Part shown: positions 46,467 to 56,221 of the stretch, one piece after another
Layout of the letters: the number at the start of each line of letters is the position of its first letter
How positions within the stretch are numbered: position 1 is the first letter of the stretch
Source of the DNA: Limnobacter parvus
Lineage (GTDB): Bacteria; Pseudomonadota; Gammaproteobacteria; Burkholderiales; Burkholderiaceae_B
Assembly (NCBI RefSeq): GCF_024623725.1
Contig: NZ_JANKHG010000005.1
Span: forward strand, 1 to 64,000
Direction: 5' to 3'
DNA: 64,000 bases
Translations under genes and position numbers: made by a program
The notes under the pieces: model-generated
The model's database searches: none
The model's input: the letters and a program-made list of their open reading frames with translations, nothing else
Told to the model about the DNA's origin: nothing

Positions 46467-46532
46467 TCTGCTGATCACCCGTGGTGCTTCGCTTCTTCCG
46501 CGCTGATTGGGCATTGAAACTATAGAGCGAAT

Positions 46533-47297
46533 TTAATTCGTAACCAACACCGACACGCTAAGCAGTCGCCCAATCGCGCCATCAATGCCAGCAATGAAGT
46601 AAGGCAAGCTGACCCAAAGAACCCACAAACCCACGCCAATCGTGATGGAAAAACCAATCGACATCACGTTCAGTTGGGGCGCTGCACGTGCCAAAATACC
46701 GAGCACAATGTTGCTGATCAATACAGCAGCCAGCACCGGTAGAGAAATCTGTAGTGCAAGCATAAACATGATGCTGCCGGCCTGTGCAATGTTCTGAGAG
46801 TTGACCACCGTTAAGTTTGCGCTGATCGGTATAAGCTCAAAGCTTTGAACCACTGCCGCGATCACCAGCAAGTGGCCGTCGATAACCAGAAAGACCAAGC
46901 TGGCCAGTACACCGAGAAAACTACCGATCAACGGTGTTTGGGAACCCCGGGAAGGGTCGATGAATTGGGCGAACGCAAGCCCCATTTGTAGACCCAATAA
47001 ATCACCGGCCATCTCGAACGCGGCAAACACCAAACGCATCGAAAATCCCATGGCCACGCCCACCAGTATTTGCTGTAGTAGCACGGGAATTGCCTGCGCA
47101 GACGTTAATACGGGGGGGGCGGGCAGCAGTGGCATCATCATGACCGCGATGAGAGCAGCCAGGGCAACACGTGTTCGTCGTTGTACAGTCCGATTGTCGA
47201 ACACCGGAGCGGTAGCCAACATCGCAAGGATGCGAATGAAGGGCCACAGAAATGTGGCAATCCAGATCTCCAGTTGTTCGCCGTTGATGGGAACCAT
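46533..47297 (-). CDS. fliR: Flagellar export apparatus protein FliR
   Basis: 254 residues with six or more membrane helices, part of the export gate of the flagellar type III system. Conserved features include RILAMLATAPVFDNRTVQRRTRVALA near the N-terminus and MGLAFAQFIDPSRGSQTP in the middle. Last gene of the minus-strand fli operon; convergent with the receiver gene. Confidence 0.95.
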   Translation of the reverse strand: MVPINGEQLEIWIATFLWPFIRILAMLATAPVFDNRTVQRRTRVALAALIAVMMMPLLPAPPVLTSAQAIPVLLQQILVGVAMGFSMRLVFAAFEMAGDLLGLQMGLAFAQFIDPSRGSQTPLIGSFLGVLASLVFLVIDGHLLVIAAVVQSFELIPISANLTVVNSQNIAQAGSIMFMLALQISLPVLAAVLISNIVLGILARAAPQLNVMSIGFSITIGVGLWVLWVSLPYFIAGIDGAIGRLLSVSVLVTN

Positions 47298-47307
47298 ACT
47301 GCCCGGT

Positions 47308-47577
47308 TTAACCGATCACGTTGGGGATGTTCATGATGAGGCGTTGCGTGTAGTCGACCAAAGTGGACAACATCCATGGCCCCAGCAGCAGCAACGTTGC
47401 AAAAATACCTAAAATTTTCGGGATGAACGACAAGGTCATCTCATTAATTTGGGTTGCTGCCTGCAAAATGCTGACCAACAAACCGACCACAAGGGCGACG
47501 ACCAACAATGGGCCGGAAACGATCAACATCACTTCCAGTGCGTTTTGCCCCAAATTTAGTACAGTTTGGCTATTCAT
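47308..47577 (-). CDS. fliQ: Flagellar export apparatus protein FliQ
   Basis: 89 residues, two membrane helices, with the family pattern LLVVALVVGLLVSILQAATQINEMTLSFIPKI. It forms the gate helix bundle with FliP and FliR. 10 bases before fliR. Confidence 0.96.
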   Translation of the reverse strand: MNSQTVLNLGQNALEVMLIVSGPLLVVALVVGLLVSILQAATQINEMTLSFIPKILGIFATLLLLGPWMLSTLVDYTQRLIMNIPNVIG

Positions 47578-47597
47578 GAGTAAATGCCCAATTCCGT

Positions 47598-48371
47598 TCA
47601 GGTTTCAAAGCTGGCCACCAGCGAGCCGACCAGCAGCGTCCAACCGTCGACCAATACAAACAGCATGAGCTTGAATGGCAATGAAATCAACATGGGGGAC
47701 AGCATCATCATGCCCATCGACATCAGCACGCTGGCCACAATCAAATCAATGACCAAAAAAGGCAGAAAAATCATGAAGCCAATTTGAAACGCAGTTTTAA
47801 GTTCGCTGGTGACAAATGCCGGAATCAAAATTCTTAAGGGCACATCTTCTGGATTCTCTACATTCTCAACTTTGCCCAGTCGCATGAAGAGTGCCAAGTC
47901 GGGTTCGCGCGTTTGCTTCAACATAAAGTCTTTCATGGGAATGCTTGCGCGTTCGGTCATTTCCTGAAATTGAATTTCATTGTTGGAAAACGGCAGGTAG
48001 GCGTTTTCATACACCCGATCAAATACCGGGGCCATGACAAAAAAAGTAAGGAACATGCTTAGGCCAATGATGACCTGATTGGGTGGCGAGTTCTGAGTGC
48101 CCAACGCCATGCGCAACAGTGACATTACAATCACGATGCGGGTAAAGCCAGTCATCATGAGCAACAGGGCAGGCAAAAAGCTAAGAAAGGTAAAGAACAG
48201 CAGCGTTTGAATGGGCACGCTGTAGTTGGTGGTGCCGTTTGCACCGGGGCTCGCCGTGACGCCGGGCAGCACTTGCTGAGCCTGCGCTTCAGGTGCGAGC
48301 AGTGCAAGGCCAGCAGCCAGAATGCCAAGCCATGCGAGTGATGTGCCCCAGCGCGCGTTGAGCATGCTCAT
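47598..48371 (-). CDS. fliP: Flagellar export apparatus protein FliP
   Basis: 257 residues. Cleavable signal peptide (ending PEAQA) as usual for FliP, then four helices; [29 protein letters not shown] and the C-terminal [24 protein letters not shown] are diagnostic. Forms the export pore ring. Start overlaps the fliO stop (ATGA). Confidence 0.96.
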   Translation of the reverse strand: MSMLNARWGTSLAWLGILAAGLALLAPEAQAQQVLPGVTASPGANGTTNYSVPIQTLLFFTFLSFLPALLLMMTGFTRIVIVMSLLRMALGTQNSPPNQVIIGLSMFLTFFVMAPVFDRVYENAYLPFSNNEIQFQEMTERASIPMKDFMLKQTREPDLALFMRLGKVENVENPEDVPLRILIPAFVTSELKTAFQIGFMIFLPFLVIDLIVASVLMSMGMMMLSPMLISLPFKLMLFVLVDGWTLLVGSLVASFET

Positions 48372-48898
48372 GGCTTCACCTTTGGGTTTTTCATGCGTTC
48401 CAGCATTTTTGCAAAATTGGCCGCCGGGTTTTGCATTTGCTCAAGCTCAATGCTGCCAGCAGGCATGCTGTGCAAGGTGGTGATGCTGTTGCTGGTCATG
48501 CCCAACATCAGCCAGGTGTCGCCCACTTCAACCAGAACAATTTTTTCCCGTGGTCCCAAGGCCGAGGTGGCCAACACCTTGTAAAATCCACCGCGCTTTT
48601 GTTGATTGGTGAACCCCATGCGTTTAAGCAGCCACACCAGTGCGAACAACAGGCCGATGACGAACAACAAGCCCAATGTGGTTTGAAGCAGGTGACCTGT
48701 CACTGGTGACTCAGCCGCAGGCATGACCATCGCGTTGGCTTCAGTGGCGCCCTGGTTTGCAGCTTCTTGGGCCCAGGCCATGCTGTTGCCCAGCAATGCG
48801 CCCCCAGCCAAGAACAAAAGGCGCATGCCCTTTGCGAAAGGGTTGCGCCTTGTGATCAGTTTTCCCACCGTACTTCTGTATTTTTTTTGTGTGTGCAT
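48368..48898 (-). CDS. fliO: Flagellar assembly protein FliO
   Basis: Up to 176 residues. A signal-like segment (~24-44), one membrane helix ([20 protein letters not shown]), then a small basic domain with [24 protein letters not shown], the FliO core. It stabilises FliP during export-gate assembly. The start may instead be ATG 48826; neither has a strong ribosome site. Confidence 0.88.
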   Translation of the reverse strand: MHTQKKYRSTVGKLITRRNPFAKGMRLLFLAGGALLGNSMAWAQEAANQGATEANAMVMPAAESPVTGHLLQTTLGLLFVIGLLFALVWLLKRMGFTNQQKRGGFYKVLATSALGPREKIVLVEVGDTWLMLGMTSNSITTLHSMPAGSIELEQMQNPAANFAKMLERMKNPKVKP

Positions 48899-48920
48899 GC
48901 CTTGGTACTGCGAAGTGGTT

Positions 48921-49370
48921 TTAACGGTTGAGCTTTCTCAAACGCTCTGAGGGCGTAATGATGTCGGTCAAGCGAATACCAAATTTGTCGTTGACTACCA
49001 CCACTTCACCCTGCGCAATGAGGTAGCCGTTCACCAACACATCCATGGGTTCGCCAGCCAAGCCATCCAGTTCAATCACGGAGCCTTGAGCAAGCTGCAG
49101 AATGTGTTTAATGGGTATCTTCGTCCGACCCAGCTCAACAGTCAACTGAACCGGGATGTCGAGAATCATGTCAATGTCGTTCTGAGTGCCCGATGCCACA
49201 CTTCCGGCGAAGGGCTGAAACAAGCCAGATGCGGGTTTCGCGTCACTGGCCTTGGCGAACAGGTTGTCAGTGTCGCTGGTGGACGTGGCGCTTGTGCTGG
49301 CCTGTTCAGCCAGTGCGGCTGCCCAATCGTCGGCTGCGTCGGTAACGGTTTCTTCGTGCTGTTCAGACAT
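48921..49370 (-). CDS. fliN: Flagellar switch protein FliN
   Basis: 149 residues. The C-terminal SpoA domain (IDMILDIPVQLTVELGR... ending IIPSERL-like ITPSERLRKLN) is complete. The N-terminal ~70 residues are low-complexity. Part of the C-ring that reverses rotation when CheY-P binds. Confidence 0.95.
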   Translation of the reverse strand: MSEQHEETVTDAADDWAAALAEQASTSATSTSDTDNLFAKASDAKPASGLFQPFAGSVASGTQNDIDMILDIPVQLTVELGRTKIPIKHILQLAQGSVIELDGLAGEPMDVLVNGYLIAQGEVVVVNDKFGIRLTDIITPSERLRKLNR

Positions 49371-49392
49371 GGTCTATTCCTTATCTTGATCG

Positions 49393-50439
49393 CTATTCGT
49401 GTGTTTTTTCGGTTTGTTTGGCATCTTTGCTCAGCAAAGCCTCCAGATTCAGGGCGTCTGCGTGGGATTCGTTTTGAACCGCCAACACTTCTTCCACTTT
49501 CAGGGCGTATTGCCCGCCACTGGTTCCGTAGCTGCAATTGAATACCGGTACATTGTCGACGCGGGCTTCGATCACCTTGTCGATTTCAATTGGGATTACA
49601 TCGCCAATTCGCAGTTCCATGATGTCTGCCACTGTCAGCGGTGCGCTGGCCAAGCTTGCAACCAGATCCACTTCAGCCATTTGTACCTGCTTTTTCAACA
49701 TGGTGACCCAACGTTTGTCGGGCTCTGCCTGATCACCCTGCATGCTTGAATACAGCAAGTCGCGAATGGGCTCCATGGTGGAGTAGGGAATGCAAATGTG
49801 CAACGAACCGCCGCCGGCACCCAACTCGATTGAAAATGAGGTGGTGACCACAATTTCTGAAGGCGTTGCAATGTTGGCAAATTGGGTGTGCATTTCAGAG
49901 CGCAGGTAGTCTGGCTTCAAAGGAAACACGGGTGCCCAGGCCTTGATGAATTCTTCACGAATCACTTCCAGCATGCGCGCAATAATGCGTTGTTCGGTTT
50001 GCGTGAAATCTCGACCTTCTACACGGGTGTGGAAGCGACCGTCGCCACCAAAGAGGTTGTCGATTACTGCGAACACAAGGCTTGGGTCGAAAATGAACAG
50101 GGCGTTTCCGCGCAATGGACGCATGGCCATGATGTTCAGGTTGGTGGGTACCACCAGGTTTCGAATGAATTCGTTGTACTTCAAAACCTTCACTGGCCCA
50201 ACCGAAATTTCCGGACTGCGGCGCATGAAGTTGAACAGGCCGATTCGGATCAAACGTGCGAAACGCTCGTTGATGATTTCCAGCGTCGGCATGCGGCCGC
50301 GAACAATACGTTCTTGCGTGGCCAAGTTGTAGGGGCGGACGCCTTCATGGGTCTCAGACGCGTCTTTCGTTTCTTCTTCGCCGTTGACACCCCGAAGCAG
50401 GGCATCGACTTCGTCTTGTGAAAGGAATTCTCCGGGCAT
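49393..50439 (-). CDS. fliM: Flagellar switch protein FliM
   Basis: 348 residues. The N-terminal MPGEFLSQDEVDALLRGV is a CheY-binding-type start. CheC-like middle domain and C-terminal SpoA domain (SAPLTVADIMELRIGDVIPIE) follow. C-ring component between FliG and FliN. Confidence 0.96.
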   Translation of the reverse strand: MPGEFLSQDEVDALLRGVNGEEETKDASETHEGVRPYNLATQERIVRGRMPTLEIINERFARLIRIGLFNFMRRSPEISVGPVKVLKYNEFIRNLVVPTNLNIMAMRPLRGNALFIFDPSLVFAVIDNLFGGDGRFHTRVEGRDFTQTEQRIIARMLEVIREEFIKAWAPVFPLKPDYLRSEMHTQFANIATPSEIVVTTSFSIELGAGGGSLHICIPYSTMEPIRDLLYSSMQGDQAEPDKRWVTMLKKQVQMAEVDLVASLASAPLTVADIMELRIGDVIPIEIDKVIEARVDNVPVFNCSYGTSGGQYALKVEEVLAVQNESHADALNLEALLSKDAKQTEKTHE

Positions 50440-50455
50440 GGTGCTGGGCGTCCTG

Positions 50456-50971
50456 TTACTGAATCACAAAACTGGAGAAATGTACGTCGCGAATACCGCG
50501 TGTTGGATCTTTGGGGTCACCTTTGATGGTGACTCGGGCCAAATCCACCAGCTCATCCATCAGGCGTTGCTTGCCTTCAATCGATGTCAGGTCACCCACA
50601 TTTTTTCCAGACAACACCAACAAAATGCGGCTGCGGATTACGGGTGTGAAGTTTTTGATTTCATCAGCCTGTGTGGCACCACTGACCTCGTAGGTAACTC
50701 CGATTTGCAGGTAGCGTGTGCTGTCGGGTTCGGCCAGATTCACCACGAACTGATCCATCACAACAAATGTGGGTGGCCCCAAAGGTTCTTCGACTTTTTC
50801 CTCTGCGGCACCGTCACCAGACTGACCGGCCAACATGAAGAAAGCAGCAGCGCCGCCTGCGCCAAGAACCGCTAAAACGATTGCAAGAATCAAGATCAGT
50901 TTCTTCTTGGATCCCTTTGCGGGCGCAGCTTCTGGTACTGCTGCAGCGGGTGCCGGGGCAACTCTGGCCAT
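50456..50971 (-). CDS. fliL: Flagellar basal-body protein FliL
   Basis: 171 residues: a short Ala/Pro cytoplasmic part, one helix (KLILILAIVLAVLGAGGAAAFFML), then a periplasmic domain ending FSSFVIQ. GGAG lies 6 bases before the ATG. It supports stator function. A 127-base gap upstream from fliK may carry a separate promoter, though I see no clear match. Confidence 0.93.
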   Translation of the reverse strand: MARVAPAPAAAVPEAAPAKGSKKKLILILAIVLAVLGAGGAAAFFMLAGQSGDGAAEEKVEEPLGPPTFVVMDQFVVNLAEPDSTRYLQIGVTYEVSGATQADEIKNFTPVIRSRILLVLSGKNVGDLTSIEGKQRLMDELVDLARVTIKGDPKDPTRGIRDVHFSSFVIQ

Positions 50972-51098
50972 ACTTGACTCCGTAAGTTCAAATGCTGTTG
51001 TGTGTCACTTTCAAACTCTATTGTGTCTGAAAGGTTTCTGAGCAAACCCCCGAAAAGCCGTGTTGTTTTGACTCTATTCATTCGTAAAGCTTGTTTGG

Positions 51099-52568
51099 TC
51101 AGGCGAACAGGTCCAGTTTGCCGTCTGCCTTGCGAGCGCTGCCTGTTGCGGTATTTGCTGCAATCGATTCTTGCTCGCTTGAACCCCCGTTGGCGGATTG
51201 TTGGCCACCCCGGTTTTGTCCATTGCCCTGATCAAACTGTGATTGTGCGTTGCTGTTCTGACCATTGGCATTGCTGCCGGGCGAGTTGCCATGTTGAATT
51301 TGAACTTGGTTCAGTTGCAAGCCATTTTGTGCCAGCACTTCTTTCAGTCCACCCAAGGCTTGGGTCAGCAGGTTTGCCGAGGCTTCGTCTTGTGTGCGAA
51401 TCACCAATTGAACCTGCTGGCCTTTTTGAACCAGGCGCATGTTCATCGGCCCGAATGTTTCCGGGTTCACGCGAATGTCCACGGTCGACATGTTTTTGCC
51501 GATTGCCCAGTTCACGGTCTGGCCTAGTTCTTTGGCGAAGCCTGGTTGATTTACCGGGGTTTTGATCAAGGCTTGGGGGGCGGTGCCCGTTGTGCCAGCC
51601 AGCCCATTGGTGCCCGCAGCGATGCCATTTGTAGTGCCGGCAGTTTGCAAACTGCCGTTGGCCAGAATTTTTTGACCCACTTTCAGTTCTTCAGCCTCCA
51701 GCTTGCCACCCAGGTTTTGTGCCTGTTGGGCAATTTGCGGCGCAAGCTGGGCCGCCACCGGATTGGTATTGCCCACATTATTGGCGGAAGTTCCTGTTTG
51801 TGCCTGCACTTCGGCTTTCGTACTCACGTTGCCGCTGCTCAACAGGGCATCCAACTTCGTATTGCCTGTTGATGTTTTGTCTTGAGCCGGGCTGGTGTTT
51901 ACCGTTGTTTGAACGGTTTGTTCCGTGTTGACCAGTTTGGTGCTTGAGTCTACTGCAACTGTTTTGAGGGCATCGCCTTGCGTTTCAACTACTGCGGCCG
52001 CGTTGCCTGCAGCCAAGGTGGCGGCAGGGCTTGTAGTTGCTGATGTGGCGGACGTAGCGGCTGCGGTTGTTAAGCTGGCGCCTTCTGAACCTGTATTTTC
52101 AGTGTTGGCAGTTTTCACCTGTTCAGCCGAAGGTTTACCTTCCACAGCGGTTTGTTCAGTCGTTGAGTTGTCATTGGGTCGGGCTGCCTGACTGGTTGGC
52201 TCTGGAGCCTTTTCAGCAGAATTCGCTTTGTTGCTACTGGCAACTGGCGCCTGCGAAACATCCGCTTGCATCGGCGTTGCACTGGCAGGTTGCATCCAGT
52301 TGCGCTGCGCCCACATGGCGGCCTGTGCTGCCTCGGTATTCACATTGCTGTCGCTGCTCTTTTTGGGCTTGTCCTGTTTAAATAGCGATTCTCGCAGCTG
52401 CGATTCAATGCTGTTCAATTGGGAATTTGGAGTCATCTTCCCCATGGCGGAACTGAACAGGTCGTTGAAGTTTAGTTCAACCTGCTCGTTGGCCTGCTTG
52501 GGCTTGCCACCCGTACTTTGGGTTTGAACTTTGTTGATGTTGTTCATGGCTTGTGTGCTTGTGCTCAA
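51099..52568 (-). CDS. fliK: Flagellar hook-length control protein FliK
   Basis: 489 residues. A long disordered Ala/Thr/Asn/Gln-rich N-terminal part acts as ruler. The conserved C-terminal domain (~360-445) holds VDIRVNPETFGPMNMRLVQKGQQVQLVIRTQDEA, and switches export specificity through FlhB. The tail is Gly/Asn/Gln-rich. Start overlaps the fliJ stop (ATGA). Confidence 0.92.
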   Translation of the reverse strand: MSTSTQAMNNINKVQTQSTGGKPKQANEQVELNFNDLFSSAMGKMTPNSQLNSIESQLRESLFKQDKPKKSSDSNVNTEAAQAAMWAQRNWMQPASATPMQADVSQAPVASSNKANSAEKAPEPTSQAARPNDNSTTEQTAVEGKPSAEQVKTANTENTGSEGASLTTAAATSATSATTSPAATLAAGNAAAVVETQGDALKTVAVDSSTKLVNTEQTVQTTVNTSPAQDKTSTGNTKLDALLSSGNVSTKAEVQAQTGTSANNVGNTNPVAAQLAPQIAQQAQNLGGKLEAEELKVGQKILANGSLQTAGTTNGIAAGTNGLAGTTGTAPQALIKTPVNQPGFAKELGQTVNWAIGKNMSTVDIRVNPETFGPMNMRLVQKGQQVQLVIRTQDEASANLLTQALGGLKEVLAQNGLQLNQVQIQHGNSPGSNANGQNSNAQSQFDQGNGQNRGGQQSANGGSSEQESIAANTATGSARKADGKLDLFA

Positions 52569-53014
52569 GAGTGCTCTCCAGCGGTTTGAACCCGATAAAT
52601 GCGTGCAGCATACTCATCGTTCATTTTTTGATCACGTTTGTTCTCCAGCTTGGCCTGCTTCAACTTTTCGCGTTCAACCAGTGCTTCGAATTTGCGTTGT
52701 TCGGCCAATGCTGTTTGCCATTGCGTGCGTTGGTGGGCCAGGGTGGTGTTCAGAAAATCGATTTCACGGGTCTGCTGAGCCACTGCCTCGCCGATTTTGC
52801 CGACGAAGGCCAACTGGTTTCGCAATTGTTGGCCTGTCATGCCAACCGAGGCTTTGTTGTGCATGCCGCCTTCGCATTCATCGCGGTAGGTTTGCAGCAT
52901 GTTCAGCTTGTCTTGACCCTGCACCAACTTTTGCTGGGTAGCAGCCATGCTTCGGGCCAGGTTGTCGGCCTTTTCGCTGGCCTGTTCAATCAGAATTTGC
53001 AGCACATTGCTCAT
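52565..53014 (-). CDS. fliJ: Flagellar export chaperone FliJ
   Basis: 149 residues, almost entirely coiled coil, matching FliJ in length. It sits in the FliI hexamer and couples it to the export gate. 15 bases after fliI. Confidence 0.9.
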   Translation of the reverse strand: MSNVLQILIEQASEKADNLARSMAATQQKLVQGQDKLNMLQTYRDECEGGMHNKASVGMTGQQLRNQLAFVGKIGEAVAQQTREIDFLNTTLAHQRTQWQTALAEQRKFEALVEREKLKQAKLENKRDQKMNDEYAARIYRVQTAGEHS

Positions 53015-53029
53015 AAAGACCCAAGCGTT

Positions 53030-54436
53030 TTAATGTTTGTCGTTCTTGAATTCATTGGGAAACAGCGATTGAAGACCTGCCAAGGCTTCATCGAAACTTG
53101 CACTCTCTAACATTGACTGTTGCAGCAGGTTTTCAATCTTTGGATAAAGGGCCAAAGAATGGTCCAATTGCGGGTCTGCCCCGGGGGCATAAGCGCCTAC
53201 GGTAATCAGATCGCGGTTGCGCTGCACCCTGGAAAACGCGGCTTTCAGGCCCCTCGCGGCATTCAGGTGGCCTGCTGGCACAATATTGTGCATGGCGCGT
53301 GAAATTGATTGTTCAATGTCAATGGCGGGGTAGTGGCCACTTTCGGCCAGTTGGCGCGAAAGTACAATGTGCCCGTCCAGAATTGCACGGGCTGAGTCCG
53401 CGATCGGGTCTTGCTGGTCGTCGCCCTCTGTTAGCACGGTATAAAACGCGGTGATCGATCCGCCGCCTTTGCGGCCATTGCCCGCGCGTTCGACCAGCGT
53501 GGGCAGCTTCGCAAATACACTGGGTGGGTAGCCTTTGGTGGCAGGTGGTTCGCCAATGGCCAAGGCGATTTCTCGCTGTGCCATGGCGTAGCGGGTTAGC
53601 GAGTCCATAATCATCAGCACATTGTGACCCTGATCCCGGAAATGTTCAGCCACCACTTGGGTGTATGCGGCACCTTGCATTCGAAGCAGTGGGCTGACGT
53701 CCGCCGGGGCCGCAATCACCACACTGCGTTTTAAGCCCTCTTCACCCAGAATTTGTTCAATGAATTCTTTCACTTCGCGGCCACGCTCACCGATCAGGCC
53801 CACCACAACACGGTCGGCTTTGGTGTAACGGGCCATCATGCCCAGCAACACCGATTTGCCTACGCCTGAACCCGCCATCAAGCCAATTCGCTGGCCACGC
53901 CCTACGGTAAGCAGGGCGTTAATGGCACGAACACCCACATCCATGGGTTCGGTTATGGGTTCGCGTTCCAGCGGGTTGATTGGGCGGGCGGCCAAGGGGC
54001 AGCGTTTTTCGAATTTCAATTCGCCCAGTGTATCCAGCGGGCGGCCATTGCTGTCAACAACCCGGCCCAACAGGCTGTCGCCCACGGGCAGGTGTTTGGT
54101 TTTGTCTTCTGGCCTGCGCCAGGGGTGGGCTTTAACGCCCAGTTTGGGAGCGATGGGGGGTGGTTCCTGCGCAATCACTTTTGCGCCGGGGGTCATGCCG
54201 TGTACATCGGTGGCGGGCATCAAAAACAGTTTGTCGCCGTTAAAGCCGACCACTTCCGCTTCAAGCGGGGGCGCGCCTTTTTGCACCACAGTGCACACGC
54301 TGCCAACAGGCAACTTCAAGCCCACAGCTTCCATCACCAAACCAGCAACGCGGGTTAACTTTCCGGTGGCAACCTGGGGTTGGCTGTGTTCAACCAGAAA
54401 CTTGCATTCATCAAGCCAGTCCAGCAGGTCTGCCAT
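53030..54436 (-). CDS. fliI: Flagellum-specific ATPase FliI
   Basis: 468 residues. Walker [16 protein letters not shown]; catalytic [10 protein letters not shown]; Walker [22 protein letters not shown]. Powers export of flagellar proteins with FliH and FliJ. ATG directly follows the fliH TAA. Confidence 0.97.
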   Translation of the reverse strand: MADLLDWLDECKFLVEHSQPQVATGKLTRVAGLVMEAVGLKLPVGSVCTVVQKGAPPLEAEVVGFNGDKLFLMPATDVHGMTPGAKVIAQEPPPIAPKLGVKAHPWRRPEDKTKHLPVGDSLLGRVVDSNGRPLDTLGELKFEKRCPLAARPINPLEREPITEPMDVGVRAINALLTVGRGQRIGLMAGSGVGKSVLLGMMARYTKADRVVVGLIGERGREVKEFIEQILGEEGLKRSVVIAAPADVSPLLRMQGAAYTQVVAEHFRDQGHNVLMIMDSLTRYAMAQREIALAIGEPPATKGYPPSVFAKLPTLVERAGNGRKGGGSITAFYTVLTEGDDQQDPIADSARAILDGHIVLSRQLAESGHYPAIDIEQSISRAMHNIVPAGHLNAARGLKAAFSRVQRNRDLITVGAYAPGADPQLDHSLALYPKIENLLQQSMLESASFDEALAGLQSLFPNEFKNDKH

Positions 54437-55198
54437 TTAGTCTGCGTCCTTGTCGGAATCTTCGTTCAAATCGTCGGGGTTAATGGGTGTGTTTCTACCC
54501 AAGGCCTCAATGGCGCGCAGCCAGCGGGTTTGCAATGTGGCGTCCACTTCGCCTTCTGGGTGCTGCAGCAAAAAGCCGCCTTGCAGTTGTTTTGGGTCTT
54601 CGATCATGCGCAAATTGCCAAGCATTTGCTGGTCGCCGAATTGGGCTTCCAACACACGGATGGTATTGGGGTGCGCACGCAAAGCCACTGCCTTGCCATG
54701 CAGTTGCATGGTTTCAAGCACCTGGTTCAGCAGTTCAGCCGCTTGCTCTGGGTGCATGGCCAGTGTGTCGGAAATCACTTTTTTACTGACCAACACGGCC
54801 AAGTCAAGCAGCTTTTCTGACAGCTCGCCTTTAAACCGCTCAAACTCGTCTTCCATTGTTTTTGCAGCCTGTACCAACACCACGCGTTCGTTGTGTGCCG
54901 CATTCCAGCCGGCTTCATAACCGGATTGCTGACCGCGTTCTTCGGCCAGTTTCAAGGTATCGCGTTCCAGTTCTTCCAGCTGTTTTTCGCGACGGGCCAG
55001 TGCCTCTTCCCATTCCTTCAAGCGCAATTCCTCGGCTGTGAGGGGCGGGGGTGGGGTGGCTTGCTCCGTGCGTTGACGGTCCAGTTCCGACATCATTCGG
55101 TCAACCGGGTTTTCATAACGTGAGCCAATCAGTTCGACAGACCAGTTGGGCAATTCAGCGGCATCCAGGCCGCGAATAATTCGGCTAGACGAACGCAT
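54437..55198 (-). CDS. fliH: Flagellar assembly protein FliH
   Basis: 253 residues from ATG 55198, beginning MRSSSRIIRG; a frame to 55234 merely runs further back into fliG. A long Glu/Arg/Leu coiled coil (~70-125) is followed by a V-ATPase E-like C-terminal domain. Negative regulator and tether of FliI. Overlaps fliG by 14 bases. Confidence 0.92.
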   Translation of the reverse strand: MRSSSRIIRGLDAAELPNWSVELIGSRYENPVDRMMSELDRQRTEQATPPPPLTAEELRLKEWEEALARREKQLEELERDTLKLAEERGQQSGYEAGWNAAHNERVVLVQAAKTMEDEFERFKGELSEKLLDLAVLVSKKVISDTLAMHPEQAAELLNQVLETMQLHGKAVALRAHPNTIRVLEAQFGDQQMLGNLRMIEDPKQLQGGFLLQHPEGEVDATLQTRWLRAIEALGRNTPINPDDLNEDSDKDAD

Positions 55199-56186
55199 CG
55201 TCGCCTCCACCACCCAGTACCAGCTCGCCTGCATCAGCCAACTTTCTGGCCACTTTCAGTACATCTTTTTGTGCCGCTTCCACTTCCGATAGCCTTACTG
55301 GGCCACGGCTTTCCAGGTCGTCGCGTAGCGCTTCCGCAGCACGGCTAGACATATTCTTGAACACTTTTTCACGAATGGCTTCGTCTGCACCTTTCAACGC
55401 GATTACCAGCAAGTCGCTTTGAACGTCGCGCAGAATACTTTGCATGCCGCGGTCGTCAATGTCGAGCAGGTTGTCGAATGTGAACATTTCATCCTGAATG
55501 CGCTGACTCAGTTCGTTGTCGTATTCACGAATGGTATCCAGCACAGTTTTCTCGGAAGTGGTGCCCACAAAGTTCAGGATTTCAGCTGCAGCACGTACGC
55601 CACCCAAGGTGGTTTTCTTCAGCTTGTCGCCACCGGCCAGAACTTTGGACAAAACGTCGTTCAGTTCAATCAGGGCATTGGGCTGTATGCCATCAATGGT
55701 AGCAATGCGCAACACCACATCGCTGCGAAGGCGGTCCACAAACAAATTTAAAATGGCCGCTGCAAAGTCGCGTTCCAGGTGCACCAGAATGGTGGCGATA
55801 ATTTGCGGGTGTTCGTTTTTGATCAACTCTGCCACTGTGCCCGGGTCCATCCACTTCAGGCCTTCAATGCCGGACGTGTCGCTGCCCTGCAGAATACGGT
55901 CAAGCAGAAACCCCGCTTTGTCTTCACCCAGGGCGCGGGTCAGTACGCTGCGAATGTAGGCATCAGAATCAAGTCCCAAGGCGCTTTGGCTTTGCGCCAT
56001 GTTGACCACTTCACCGGCAATCTCTTCAATACGGTCAATTGGCACGTCTTTGGTTTTCGACATTTGCTGGCCAAGTTTCTGGACTTCTTTGGGCCCCAGG
56101 TACTTGAATACTTCAGCGGCTTCTTCTTCGCCCAAGCTCAGCATCAAGATTGCGCCTTTCTGAATTCCCAGTTCGCTTTCTGCCAT
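55185..56186 (-). CDS. fliG: Flagellar motor switch protein FliG
   Basis: 333 residues, full length. KGAILMLSLGEEEAAEVFKYL at the start, EHPQIIATILVHLERDFAAAIL in the middle, and the torque-generating C-terminal helix with charged residues around DEAIREKVFKNMSSRAAEALRDDLE. Links FliF to FliM. Confidence 0.97.
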   Translation of the reverse strand: MAESELGIQKGAILMLSLGEEEAAEVFKYLGPKEVQKLGQQMSKTKDVPIDRIEEIAGEVVNMAQSQSALGLDSDAYIRSVLTRALGEDKAGFLLDRILQGSDTSGIEGLKWMDPGTVAELIKNEHPQIIATILVHLERDFAAAILNLFVDRLRSDVVLRIATIDGIQPNALIELNDVLSKVLAGGDKLKKTTLGGVRAAAEILNFVGTTSEKTVLDTIREYDNELSQRIQDEMFTFDNLLDIDDRGMQSILRDVQSDLLVIALKGADEAIREKVFKNMSSRAAEALRDDLESRGPVRLSEVEAAQKDVLKVARKLADAGELVLGGGGDDAFV

Positions 56187-56221
56187 GGTGTTTCTTCCTT
56201 GTAGTACTTAAGGCGTTTGCT